Below are positions 1 through 10,100 of a DNA stretch of 64,000 bases, piece after piece. The position numbers and the translations under genes are program-made. Under the pieces are notes generated by a model. That model worked only from the letters and a program-made list of their open reading frames with translations. It made no database searches and had not been told where the DNA came from. Source of the stretch: Flavisolibacter nicotianae (GTDB lineage: Bacteria > Bacteroidota > Bacteroidia > Chitinophagales > Chitinophagaceae). Location: positions 112,627 to 176,626 of the forward strand of contig NZ_RBCI01000011.1 of NCBI RefSeq assembly GCF_003628535.1, written 5' to 3'. Each line of letters starts with the position of its first letter. Positions within the stretch are counted from its first letter, which is position 1.

Positions 1-1075
1 CTCTATTGATCGTGTTGTTGAATAATAATTGGGAGTTGTTTTCTGTGAAGTTATTATCATCATCCTTCGGCTTTTTGGAGGCGTTGGAATTATTGCGTTT
101 AAAATTGTTTTGAAAAAGGTAGATGAATTTTTGTTTTTTAATTATATCGGATAATTGAATATCAGCTGTGGATGCCTGTAGCGTTCCTTCATATGGGTGG
201 CGGGGATTGCTATCATCTATGTTCAGGGTGTTTGCAGGTAAAACAGTCTTTTGAGAAAACTGCAGGAGCGGGTACTGCATGATCGCCCCTTTTTCATTTC
301 GGTAGAACCTAATCAGCGTTTGACCAAGCAAGTTGTAGCTCCAAAAATCATTATTGGTACCGGTGGGATTTCCTTGATTATCAAATTGAAGTTTGGGCCT
401 GGTCTTTTCAACGTTGTCGACACGAAGCCATATCTGCGGGTCTAACAACACAAAGGTCTTGTCGTCATCTATGAGAGCCATATAGCGGCCAAGAGATTGG
501 TCCTGCGGGATAGGCGTCAACTCAATTATTTTTTTGACAATTTCATGAACCATACTCCCATTTTGACCTCCCCAGCCTACCGACTCATCCAGTCTGGCAA
601 TTTCTACGAATAGGTCGAAATAGTAGTTCTTGAAATTAGCCAAGTTTTGCAGCAATAGGTCATAATCGATTTGAAAGGCAATATTGTCCTTGTTGGCGGA
701 AATGAAATAATTGACGTAAGCATCAAGCTTGACCGGAGTATTGGTAACATAGCTCCTAATAGCTCTGGGTAAAGCGCTCGTAGAAGATCTTTTATATGTC
801 GCATTTGAAATGGCGTTCTTAGAGGTTGAATAATTCTTTGATAGTCCGCGAAAGATTACGTACTGGTACCTGTATTTTGAGTTATTCGTAAAGGTCAACG
901 GGCCTTTTTTATGGAACAAAAAACCTGTAGGGGCAATTTTTGACTTGGGAGGTATCAGGAACTCGATTTCTTTTCCTGCGACATTGACTTTTTGTAACCA
1001 ATATGATTGCGCATGCGAAGATGCAAAGAATAGCAGCGTTAAGATGGTCAACAGGAGGTAAAGTTTTGGTTTCAT
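1..1075 (-). CDS. secreted hypothetical protein, C-terminus cut by window edge
   Basis: An open frame of about 358 codons runs from an ATG at 1073-1075 to the left edge without a stop. The N-terminus is a clear signal peptide (MKPKLYLLLTILTLLFF, then ASSHAQ), so the product is exported. The rest is rich in Asn, Lys, Tyr and Phe, with a poly-Asp/Asn stretch near the edge; no family is recognised. It starts 32 bases after the stop of the M4 protease gene on the same strand, so the two are probably one transcription unit, and it could be a partner or substrate of the protease. The 3' end is not visible. Confidence 0.72.
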   Translation of the reverse strand, partial: MKPKLYLLLTILTLLFFASSHAQSYWLQKVNVAGKEIEFLIPPKSKIAPTGFLFHKKGPLTFTNNSKYRYQYVIFRGLSKNYSTSKNAISNATYKRSSTSALPRAIRSYVTNTPVKLDAYVNYFISANKDNIAFQIDYDLLLQNLANFKNYYFDLFVEIARLDESVGWGGQNGSMVHEIVKKIIELTPIPQDQSLGRYMALIDDDKTFVLLDPQIWLRVDNVEKTRPKLQFDNQGNPTGTNNDFWSYNLLGQTLIRFYRNEKGAIMQYPLLQFSQKTVLPANTLNIDDSNPRHPYEGTLQASTADIQLSDIIKKQKFIYLFQNNFKRNNSNASKKPKDDDNNFTENNSQLLFNNTINR

Positions 1076-1107
1076 GTATGTAGTTTAATTGAAAATGAAA
1101 TTTTGGT

Positions 1108-2247
1108 TTACCGATAAATTTCGCGGCAAGAAGGTACCCCAACGGCTCTCCACGCATCCTTTACACTCTGAAGCTGCACTGATCCTTGTCCAAAAAGGTC
1201 CGTCGCGGATCTAATGCAGGCGTCTCGCCAATCACAGTACTGGGAATTCGATTGGAGGTATACGGTTTCGCACCGGTAGATAATGCTATCCGATGCTCCC
1301 AAGCCGATTTTTCTGACTTTATACTGTTTGCCATTAGAGTTTGTACCTTCTCCGCCATTCACTAATAAATAAAACATGTAATTACCCACACCGCTATTAA
1401 TGTGATCGTTTTTATCACTGCTGCCGCCGCGGTACCACAGGGCTATATCTTTATAAGTGTCGGGTTGATTATACAATTTGGGGTCAGACATATCTCTAAC
1501 CTTGTAATTCATTTTGTTACTGATGATCCAACTTGATGCGTTTGGATCCGACCAAAACTCAATTGATTTTCCCATGATGTCGCTTATGCTTTCGCTAATC
1601 GCACCCGACTCTCCACCCGGGCGGAGTCGCGAAGTATGTGCTGTGACCCCATGGGTCAATTCATGGCCAATAATATCAAGAGTGGCGATGCCGTTTCCTG
1701 AGATTGTTTGGTTTCCTATCCTTAAGTTATTTCCGTACCAGACGGCATTGTCTGGAAAGTTGGGATCATTGACGTAGCTGAATATTGCACACCCGTTGTT
1801 ATCAATGCTATTGCGATTAAAAAGGGTTTTATAGAACATATAAGTCTGAGACACGCCGTAATGGACATCTAGTGCGAATTGATCCTTTTCTTGGAAGAAC
1901 CACCCGGGCATTCTGCTGATATAGTCTCCTCCTTCATCATCGCCACTTCTAAGCGTTATGATACCTTTTCCTTTGCTCCTATCTCTCAAATAATAAGTTG
2001 TGTCATTGAACCTCACGCAGGTGATGATTTGCCTGCCCGAATAGAAGGTCTGGGCGAAAACAGATGTATCAATGCAGTCATGGTTTTTCATCCCAGATGT
2101 CATTGGATAATTGTTTGACGCTCTGGAAGCGGCTGCCGACTTGCTCCCGACTCCTATTATTCCTTGTGCGACGATAACCGAAACCATTAAAGCAAAAGAA
2201 GTCAGCCGGAAACATTTCTGTATTAATAAATGTTCATACATACCCAT
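1108..2247 (-). CDS. thermolysin-like M4 family zinc metalloprotease
   Basis: Secreted neutral protease of the thermolysin (M4) fold. Counting from the ATG at 2247, HELTHG places zinc ligands H195 and H199 and catalytic E196. GAISESISD supplies the third ligand Glu, and NDHINSG is the second active-site His motif. A hydrophobic N-terminal segment (residues about 14-31) serves as signal or anchor. At about 379 residues the protein goes almost directly from signal to catalytic domain; the FTP/PepSY propeptide usual in this family is absent. In-frame ATGs exist at 2292, 2247 and 2241; 2247 is chosen because it leaves a normal signal peptide, but no strong ribosome site separates 2247 from 2241. 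It is first in a minus-strand pair with the secreted protein at the window edge. Confidence 0.9.
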   Translation of the reverse strand: MGMYEHLLIQKCFRLTSFALMVSVIVAQGIIGVGSKSAAASRASNNYPMTSGMKNHDCIDTSVFAQTFYSGRQIITCVRFNDTTYYLRDRSKGKGIITLRSGDDEGGDYISRMPGWFFQEKDQFALDVHYGVSQTYMFYKTLFNRNSIDNNGCAIFSYVNDPNFPDNAVWYGNNLRIGNQTISGNGIATLDIIGHELTHGVTAHTSRLRPGGESGAISESISDIMGKSIEFWSDPNASSWIISNKMNYKVRDMSDPKLYNQPDTYKDIALWYRGGSSDKNDHINSGVGNYMFYLLVNGGEGTNSNGKQYKVRKIGLGASDSIIYRCETVYLQSNSQYCDWRDACIRSATDLFGQGSVQLQSVKDAWRAVGVPSCREIYR

Positions 2248-2470
2248 AAGAAATAGCAAATGAATAAGTGTAGGATCGACTAATAGTAACAAATCATTTA
2301 GTTAGTTGTAATTCGGTATTAAAAAATTAATGGACTGGAATGAAGCGCCATTCAAAACAAGCCGGGAATCATAGTATTCGAATATAAATAATATTTTAAC
2401 TTTAACAAATTATATTATATATTCAATTGCAGATTGAGTTATTACATCAATGAGATACGTAATCCATAGT

Positions 2471-3208
2471 ATGAAGTATTTCAAGCTCGCTATGATTTTA
2501 TTTAGTATCAACGGATTTGGCTTCCATGTATTTGGACAAAATTCCACACCGGGTAATGACGCATTGCAGCGGTTATTTAGAGATAGTCTTCCTACTCTAG
2601 TCAAGCGAATTGAAAACAGGATTATGTCCTCTCGATATATGGAGAAAATAGTCTTACAAGAAACAGATACATTAGAAGGCTGGAAGGGGTATATGGTTAA
2701 ATTATATGAATATAAATTCAACGCAAAAGTTCCTAGTGCAAAGGTATACATGTTGAATGCAAATAGTCAGCAAGTGGCGAAATGGATTATCTCAGCATGT
2801 TATCGAGTGACTGGAAGGCTTGATTAAAAACATACAAACCTTCTAATTAATACTATAAGAGATCAATCTGGAGGACAGTTTCCGGTGAAGGGAACAGTTT
2901 ACGAAAATCGTAATAAGCCACCTTTCTTTTTCAAAGATGGCGTAACTGTTTTCTTAAAAGCTAATGTGAAAGATAAACTTAAAAAGCACCAAATTGATAC
3001 TCTTTCTGCTATAACTGACCAAAATATCACGTCTGGAAAATATGGGAGAATAATAAGTACAACAAGAGAAGAATACAAGATGAATGGTGGCAAGGAGGAT
3101 GTAAGCGGATTGAACTGGCTGAAAGTTGTTAGACATGCATACCAAAAGGCACTAAATGTTAATGAGAATGAATTGATCACTGCTTGGGCTAGACAACATT
3201 TGCATTAA
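2471..3208 (+). pseudogene. secreted hypothetical protein broken by an in-frame stop
   Basis: Two open segments in the same frame, 2450-2827 and 2828-3208, are separated only by a TAA at 2825-2827. The first begins with a signal peptide (MKYFKLAMILFSINGFGF then HVFGQ, ATG 2471). The frame continues after the stop as KHTNLLINTIRDQSGGQFPV and stays open for about 127 codons, ending in ARQHLH. No family is recognised. A real nonsense mutation or a base-call error would both give this picture. A downstream restart at GTG 2885 is possible but would yield a leaderless 107-residue fragment. AT-rich like its neighbours. Confidence 0.6.
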
Positions 3209-3402
3209 ATTCAAAAAAACATAAATAGTGAGGGGGACAATTTCAGGGCCTAAATAGAAAACTTTCTTAGCACTCCTAACTGTTAGAGTACGGAATAGGC
3301 AATTAGGCAGCAAAAGCGGGTTAATTATGATAAAAGTTGTTTGTGTTGCCGAACAGTAAGCCTAATATAAAAGTAAAGTATTCGGAAGATCAAAGGTGAA
3401 CA

Positions 3403-3558
3403 TTGGCGCATGAATTATTAATACCAAGGCAAAGACCAACAATTCAAAAGCTGCCAAATATTTCTTTTGACATCGTGCAGCTTAAAAAAAACAGTGATAA
3501 TGTAAAGCTGGAAATTAGAGGCATTATTGCGGGTATTGGTATTTCAGCACATACTTGA
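3403..3558 (+). CDS. possible small hypothetical protein
   Basis: A 51-codon frame starts at TTG 3403, preceded by AAAGGTG about six bases upstream, and ends at TGA 3556-3558. The translation (start LAHELLIPRQRPTIQKL) has protein-like composition, but no relative is recognised. It lies in the roughly 400-base gap before the GH25 gene; the rest of that gap (3209-3402 and 3559-3607) shows nothing else. It may be a remnant rather than a working gene. Confidence 0.25.
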   Translation: MAHELLIPRQRPTIQKLPNISFDIVQLKKNSDNVKLEIRGIIAGIGISAHT

Positions 3559-3607
3559 CTCATATCCTAAAATTATTTTTTATTCCCTAACAAATAAACC
3601 AATTCTA

Positions 3608-4705
3608 ATGGTAAACAAAACGCTTTTCCTTCTACTGCTGCTATTCATAGTAGGCAGCGCTGTGGCGCAAAAGAAAATGAAAAGCAGTAAGCCTCTTACT
3701 GAAGACACTAACTCCAAAGCATTCTTGTACTATGCTGTAATGGATGTAAAGCATGCCTCAAGTGATACGGTGTGCCTTGAAAATAACGTTTACCTGTATA
3801 TAAACCGCCAAGACAATGGTTTGTACTTCAAGAAATACGATAAGTTGTATCCTGTGCCGAAAAAATATTACAGTGATATTACTACATTTATCTTCCAGTC
3901 CGCACTTGCCAATGATCCATATGGCATCTTGGAAAGAATGGCACAAATGAATGGTCTGCTTAAAAATTCAAAGATCGGAATAGATGTTGCAAGTCACCAA
4001 TCGCCTACGGGGCAGCCTATAGATTGGCATAAGGTAAAGGCTGACACGGCCAATGCGCCAATTTCATTTATAATCATGCGGTCTATACGTGGATATGACA
4101 ACTCTTATGATCCAAGGTTTCTTACTCATTACACGCAAGCATCAGCTACCGGTTTCCCAATTGGTTTTTACCACAATTTCGTACTAAACCGCTCTCACCG
4201 CCCCGACTACCTAAAGCACGCCGAAGAACAGGCTTATAAATTTGTCGAGTCGTTCAAAAACAAAAAAGTTGCTTTTAAGCCAATATTAGATATTGAAGTA
4301 CATGAAAAATATGCCGTTGGAAAAGATTTTTCACCAGATGAGATTAGAAAGGCGACAAAGGTGTTCATTGATTTTGTTGAGCGTGAATTAAAAACTGATG
4401 TGATTATTTACACATTCGAAAGCTTTTATTATACTAATCTAAAAGGCTATTTCGATGACAGGTATGTATGGATCGCACGCTATCCTCACGGTGCAGATTT
4501 TGGCAAGCAAGGCACATACCCCGGGAGTAAAAATCCCTTCCTCGGTATATCCTATGATTTCGTTAACCAGAGATTTGATTACAGGCTTAAGAATAATTCT
4601 ATAGGGTGGCAATTTTCCGAAAACGGCATAGTGAAAGGTACCCATAATGACGTGGACCTGAGTATTATACTGAATAAAGATTACGAGAAGTGGTTATGGA
4701 AATGA
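3608..4705 (+). CDS. GH25 family lysozyme (muramidase), secreted
   Basis: Glycoside hydrolase family 25 enzymes cleave the beta-1,4 bond between MurNAc and GlcNAc in peptidoglycan. With the ATG at 3608 the product is 365 residues and begins with a signal peptide (MVNKTLFLLLLLFIVGSAVA then QK). The GH25 domain covers about residues 123-365: GIDVASHQ carries D126, DWHKV follows, and LDIEV contains the D228-x-E230 catalytic pair. A C-terminal NDVDLS motif is also typical. Residues 25-120 form an extra N-terminal region without a recognised domain. The stop codon overlaps the ATG of the caspase-like gene (ATGA at 4702-4705), so the two are probably translationally coupled. Export implies action on the host's own wall or on a neighbour's. 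Confidence 0.88.
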   Translation: MVNKTLFLLLLLFIVGSAVAQKKMKSSKPLTEDTNSKAFLYYAVMDVKHASSDTVCLENNVYLYINRQDNGLYFKKYDKLYPVPKKYYSDITTFIFQSALANDPYGILERMAQMNGLLKNSKIGIDVASHQSPTGQPIDWHKVKADTANAPISFIIMRSIRGYDNSYDPRFLTHYTQASATGFPIGFYHNFVLNRSHRPDYLKHAEEQAYKFVESFKNKKVAFKPILDIEVHEKYAVGKDFSPDEIRKATKVFIDFVERELKTDVIIYTFESFYYTNLKGYFDDRYVWIARYPHGADFGKQGTYPGSKNPFLGISYDFVNQRFDYRLKNNSIGWQFSENGIVKGTHNDVDLSIILNKDYEKWLWK

Positions 4706-6579
4706 GAGCAATAGCACTGACAGTGTTTCTAGCTGGATTTACATTCCTGACAAGTGCACAGAACGTGAACCATGCAATAGTAATTGGGGTTGATAAGTAC
4801 CTGTACGACGATGAATGGGGCACTATCCCGGAGTTGAAGGACAATATTGATACCGTTCTTGCATTCTTAAAAAGAGACCCAGTTCATAAGTTTCAGGTAA
4901 CGCCGCCCTTAAGGAATAAGAATGCAATAGTTCGAAAAATAGTTACTATGTTCCAAAACCTTAAAGTGAGTAAGGGTGATAATGTGCTTATCTATTTGAC
5001 CGGCCATGGTAGTCAAGTAGATGACTTAAATAATGATGAGAAAGACGGGAAAGACGAAGTGTTTGTTTGTTATGATGCTCCAAGCCCGAAAAATGATAGT
5101 GAGTTCAGGAGAAAAGTATTAATAGATGATAAGTTAGATGAACTGCTCACAGCTCTCAGGCAAAAATTGGGAAGCAGTGGACAGGTGTTCCTTATCGTAG
5201 AATCTTGCCATTCAGGTACAATAGAAAAGGCAGGAAATAAGGTAGTCTTTGTAGAAAGTAAGAAATGGCAAACAGCCTTCATGAGCGAAAAGCCTGTTAA
5301 AACAGAAGGGCTTGCACCCTTGATAACTTTCTCTTCTTCACGCGCCAATGATCCCACGCTTGTTGTTTACAATTATACCTCGCATTTCTTGAACGCACTT
5401 GAAAAGTTCGGCCGAGGAAGCTATTATGATCTGTACTATAACTTTTATCTGCTGCAGCGGCAGGAAGAGTTTAATAATTCTAACGTCGAACTTACCCTGA
5501 ATGTAAATGTGGATGATCCTTATTATCTGCGGCTGGGTGTTTTCCAGGATATGGTTTACCCGGAAAAGAAGTTTGTGCGGGTCATTGCTACAGACCCGGC
5601 CTATCCTAAAGTGTCGCGGTACGAAATAGACAAAGGGATTTATGAGGGGCTCACTATCGGTTCGCTTATCAAGTTAATAGATGGTAAAGGGGCTGGTCAC
5701 CAAGGTATGGTAACGTTTGTAAAAAGCAACTCATCCATTATTACACCCGATGCTAATGATGTAGCGCCGAAAGTAGATGATCTTTGGCCTGCCAAAGTAG
5801 AAATCACACACTACAATTTTAGCGACACTTTGTTGCTGCATATTGATTCCACCGTACCCGCTGACAAAAGGGCAGATATTATTACGGCCATGAGAGGGCT
5901 GGAATTTGTAAGGCTTGCAAATGACTCAGTCAGGGGATATACCCTGGTAGGCGTTTCCAATGGGGAGTTAGTTATAAAAAGGAACAATGATAATAAAGGC
6001 ATTTACCTGATAAAAAATGCTAATGATACGAGAGCGGCCATGCTTAAACTGCAGATAAGTCATTTCATCATTAGGCTCAACACCGCCCGAGATTCATCAG
6101 TGAACTTATGCCTTCAAAGCAATGGGAAATGTCTCAGCGCTACCGAGTTAAACCAGCTAACAACCGGACAAAAACTAGCGCTTTTCGTCAAATCCAACAA
6201 GCTTATAAAAGACAAATATTATTGCATTCTTCAAATAGAAGATGAGATCATCAGGCAATTGGTGCCGGTCACATTTCGCTTCAATGAAAGTGATTGCATG
6301 CTAGCCAAAGATCAGTTGCAAAATATCTTTATTGGCGACATCATCGTTGGCAAGCTTAATGGCTCTTTTTTGCTCATCAGCAGTGAGAATCCTATTGACC
6401 TTAGGGAAATACTGTTAACGCCGCTTACGGCTAAAACAAAGGGCCATGGTGAAATGAATGACCTGGCGAAACTGGTCAGCCAATTGTTTCTCAACAGGAG
6501 TGGCAACCAGACCCTGTATGATCCCAGCAGCATTATTACACAGCAATTGGAATACCACGTGCGTGCAAAAAGTCAATAG
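4702..6579 (+). CDS. caspase-fold (peptidase C14) secreted protein
   Basis: Cysteine peptidase of the caspase/metacaspase fold. The start at ATG 4702 overlaps the GH25 stop; ATG 4696 and GTG 4690 are in frame just upstream. A signal peptide (MRAIALTVFLAGFTFLTSAQ) precedes the catalytic domain at about residues 23-260. Counted from 4702, H102 lies in LTGHGSQ and C169 in VESCHSG, forming the expected His/Cys dyad. FSSSRAND follows, as usual in bacterial homologues. The C-terminal 350 residues are mostly beta-rich with no named domain. Family members cut after basic residues or Asp, but the specificity here cannot be read. Its fusion into an operon with a muramidase is the unusual feature. Confidence 0.88.
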   Translation: MRAIALTVFLAGFTFLTSAQNVNHAIVIGVDKYLYDDEWGTIPELKDNIDTVLAFLKRDPVHKFQVTPPLRNKNAIVRKIVTMFQNLKVSKGDNVLIYLTGHGSQVDDLNNDEKDGKDEVFVCYDAPSPKNDSEFRRKVLIDDKLDELLTALRQKLGSSGQVFLIVESCHSGTIEKAGNKVVFVESKKWQTAFMSEKPVKTEGLAPLITFSSSRANDPTLVVYNYTSHFLNALEKFGRGSYYDLYYNFYLLQRQEEFNNSNVELTLNVNVDDPYYLRLGVFQDMVYPEKKFVRVIATDPAYPKVSRYEIDKGIYEGLTIGSLIKLIDGKGAGHQGMVTFVKSNSSIITPDANDVAPKVDDLWPAKVEITHYNFSDTLLLHIDSTVPADKRADIITAMRGLEFVRLANDSVRGYTLVGVSNGELVIKRNNDNKGIYLIKNANDTRAAMLKLQISHFIIRLNTARDSSVNLCLQSNGKCLSATELNQLTTGQKLALFVKSNKLIKDKYYCILQIEDEIIRQLVPVTFRFNESDCMLAKDQLQNIFIGDIIVGKLNGSFLLISSENPIDLREILLTPLTAKTKGHGEMNDLAKLVSQLFLNRSGNQTLYDPSSIITQQLEYHVRAKSQ

Positions 6580-6598
6580 GTAAATAACTTTATGTAAT

Positions 6599-6838
6599 GT
6601 GAGAAAGATATTCGCTATAACCTATTTTGTACCCTTTGCCATTACAGTTCCCGCCCTATTGAAGTGTTCCTTTAATGAAAACAGAAGGCCTCTGCAGAAA
6701 GAACACGTATCAAGGCATTGGCCATATCGCGCCGACAAGTGTTACACTGTTGATGAGCAATGTGGGAAAATTATTCAACTTCAACCTATAGAGGTAATTT
6801 GTAATGTAAATAAGAGTAAGGCGAAATGTGACATCTAA
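6599..6838 (+). CDS. possible small secreted protein
   Basis: A 79-codon frame begins at GTG 6599, only 19 bases after the caspase-like gene, and could be the last gene of that operon. Its first 20 residues (MRKIFAITYFVPFAITVPAL) look like a signal or membrane segment. Three cysteines follow near the C-terminus. No family is recognised, and the non-ATG start and short length make it uncertain. Confidence 0.32.
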   Translation: MRKIFAITYFVPFAITVPALLKCSFNENRRPLQKEHVSRHWPYRADKCYTVDEQCGKIIQLQPIEVICNVNKSKAKCDI

Positions 6839-6861
6839 TGAGAAATTCGTTACAAGCAATT

Positions 6862-7080
6862 ATGACATTTTACTTTATTTTGAAGACGACGAATATCCGC
6901 AACAGATAGCGTGGGCAGAACGATGGTCATTTTCTGTTGCTGGTGAGCGATGAACTGCTGAACCTCACGGGCGTGCTGATTACGTTTATTGAACTGAAAC
7001 AGAGCGGAGTAGCAAAGATGAAAGTGCTGGTCTCGCAACAAAACGGACTGTTCTTGGAAAAAGTGGAAAGAGGTCGCTGA
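6862..7080 (+). pseudogene. gene remnant upstream of the large caspase gene
   Basis: One frame reads from ATG 6862 through an internal TAG at 6907-6909 and on to TGA 7078-7080. The part after the TAG (GHFLLLVSDELLNLTGVL and onward) has strong protein-like composition. It looks like the C-terminal end of a gene that has lost its start. No family is recognised. It occupies most of the 306-base gap between 6838 and 7145. Confidence 0.25.
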
Positions 7081-7144
7081 ATAATCCCAAAGTGCTGCAA
7101 ACCGTAAAGATTACTTACTCAATTAATTAATAAACTCTTTTTAG

Positions 7145-10100
7145 ATGAAATGGTATGTTTTTCTGCTACTTGCATGGTGGTGCAACCAAGGCGCATTTGC
7201 ACAAATTTCTTTCAAAAAGGTGAAAAAATTGCATTTGCCTATACAGGACTGTAAGATTCATGATGTGAGTAGCGATGACCACTATGCGCTCATTTCCGAC
7301 CTCCACCGCAACCAGTTGTATGTGTACGATCTACAAAGCCAGGAAACGGTATATGCTGCCGAACACACCCCTCTTCCTGATCACCCGCGGTACGCAAAAT
7401 TCAACAGTAACTACAACAAAGTATTGGTTTGTTACACAGAATCGGATAAGCCTGTTATTGTTTATCAACTGGACTTTTCTGTTGATAGTATGCGGGTGCG
7501 GGCGTTAAAGCTGCCAATAAAAGGAAATAATCTTTTGTTTTTTCGCGTTTTCCGAAATCTATTATTATTCGAAACGAGGAAAACATCGTTGAGTCCCATA
7601 CAAAATCTGTATGCTTATAACCCTGAAACATTAACACCCTACCAAGATTTAGATAAACTTTACAGCAAAACATGTAATAAAAAACATCGGGCATTATGCC
7701 TTGTGGATGAAGTTAAAAAAGTTGTGTATGCAGTCACTGAGGAAAAACTCCAGGCAGGTGTGATTAAAGGCACAATAACAAAATTAACTCAAACTACAAA
7801 AGGATGGAGGCTAGGATATAACGCTCCTTTGAACATGCTGGATGTTAAAAAGTTTGCGGATGTTAGTGATTTGAGGATTATACCAGAATATTTTTTGATG
7901 GAAAAAGGCCGCCAGATTATTATCGTGGGAAACGGAGGTGAGGGTTTATACAGGCAGAATACATCGAAAGTTTTAGAGGTAACCGTTTTCAATACCCAAA
8001 CTCGGGAGAGTACCACACAAATGTGGAAAGGTAATGCATTAAAACTACGCCTTGACAGTTTGTTCGCTAAATATGGTGGCCTCGATCTGGCGAATGCGCT
8101 GGAGGGATTTAGCTATCAAACGAAGGGATATGGCCAGAAATATCCAATGGAAAAGTATGGGTTGCAAAGCGATAGCATTCAGTTGTACGAGTTTAGGGGA
8201 GCAGAACGGGATTCTTTTTTAAATGCGGTTCCAATTTCAAAATTGTCATTGTACGGTGCGGGATATGCGCGGGGCCGGTATAAAGCATTATCGGATTCAT
8301 ATTATGATTACGGTGAGAACGAGTCTGCCGGCGGAAAACTGGTTTTCGATTATACAAATAGCGCTGCTACGCCCATTTTACTGGATAATAGCCCTGAAGT
8401 GTTACAGTACAACGACGTGGTGCAGAACCTGAGTAGTTATCAGTTGATCCGTAATACTCCATTTGATGTGGTACACGATAAACCGTGGCGAATATTACAT
8501 GCTTTTTTGTCATGCCAAGCTCAACGTACTGACACTAACCAACGAGAGGTACTGCCTTTCAGCTATAACCCTTCTACTTCAACCATTGATACTGGTTGGC
8601 AAGATTGTGATAAAGGGATTATTTATATCAAAACGGGGGGGAAGCAATATACATTTGCCCGCGATACGCTAATAGCGCAAATTGCGAAACTCGCAGATTT
8701 ACCTCACAATGCTCTGTCAATCATTTCGGAGATTCGTGTGGGCAGTTTTCACTACCCTATAGCGCATATCTCCGCCTATTTTGATAAAGTAAGTTACGTC
8801 TATTTAGCATGGAACGTCCAAATACAGCAGCTTGTTTCGTTTCACCGGTTTTATAGGAAAGAAGATTACGGTATATGGAAGAGAGTAGATCCAAAAGATT
8901 CGATCTTGTTTTTCTGTGATGAGCGTAGGGGTAAGGAAAATATCGGAAACTTGCCCGCTACGAACTCGCTGAAACCATATCTTTCTAAAAATGACACGGT
9001 AGATGTTTTGGATTTGTATGCTGTGAACCTACTATCCGGGAAATTGTCGATTTTAGATACGATTCAATATCATGCGTTGCAAACGACGCATATGGCTATT
9101 GATTGGGGAAACTACGGATACGAACCAAATTTAGGGTTAGCTATGTATCATATACCCGGTTCGTTCGAAACTACTGTGGTTTACGATCTGATAAACCGAC
9201 GGCGATTGCTGCATTTTGAAACCAATTACGGAAGTATTTCAGGGCAGATGATGCCTGTGCTACAAAAGTTTTTGCAGAGATTGCTGCAACTAAACCAGAT
9301 CAAAAAGGAAGCAGTAATCGAGTTGCCCTTACTGTCTACGCTTTTTGACGGAGACGCGTTTGACAAAAACCCGGAAAATGTGTTCAGAATAGATCTGGAG
9401 CATAAACGGGTAACTGTAATAACGCAGGGACAGCTGGTTTTGATGAATTTGGAAGGAGCGGAATTGAAGAACGTCAGGAATTATTTCTATGAAGGCGAAT
9501 ATGCGTATGCGGACTTCGGACGAGGTATGTTTGCTAGCCGTATAGGTTTTGATGATAAAGTTTATAAATTGTACAGGCTTGAAGATGGGAAATACCTATG
9601 CACAGTATATTTTGACGTATCCGCTGTGCGCTTCGAAGACGCATTTGGCAATTTCGCTTCATTTTCGCTATACAGCAGTGGTTCCTCCGCGCAAAACGAT
9701 GCAATGTTGAACCGACCGGATCTGTTTTTAAAGTTGCTGAATAACCATGATGAGCGGTTTGGCATTATTTACGATCGGGTAGTAAAACTAAGGCAACATA
9801 AATCACAGCATGCGGTACAAACCGGTAAAATGCCCGAAGTGAGGATTGTACAAACGTCAGACCTGAAAATGCTATACCGGAATTCAAACAAGGTGCGGCT
9901 CACCATTCAGCTCTTGGATAGCTTGCGTTCCATACGAAAAATCAATATTTGGATTAACGGCCTACCTACATTGGGGTACAACGGCAAATTGGTTCCGATG
10001 GCAATAGACAGCATGTACCAAACCGTTGTACTAACAGAGGGGAAAAACGTAATAGAAGTGGCGGTGATGAACGAAGCGGGTGTTTGGGGGAAGCGTGCGA

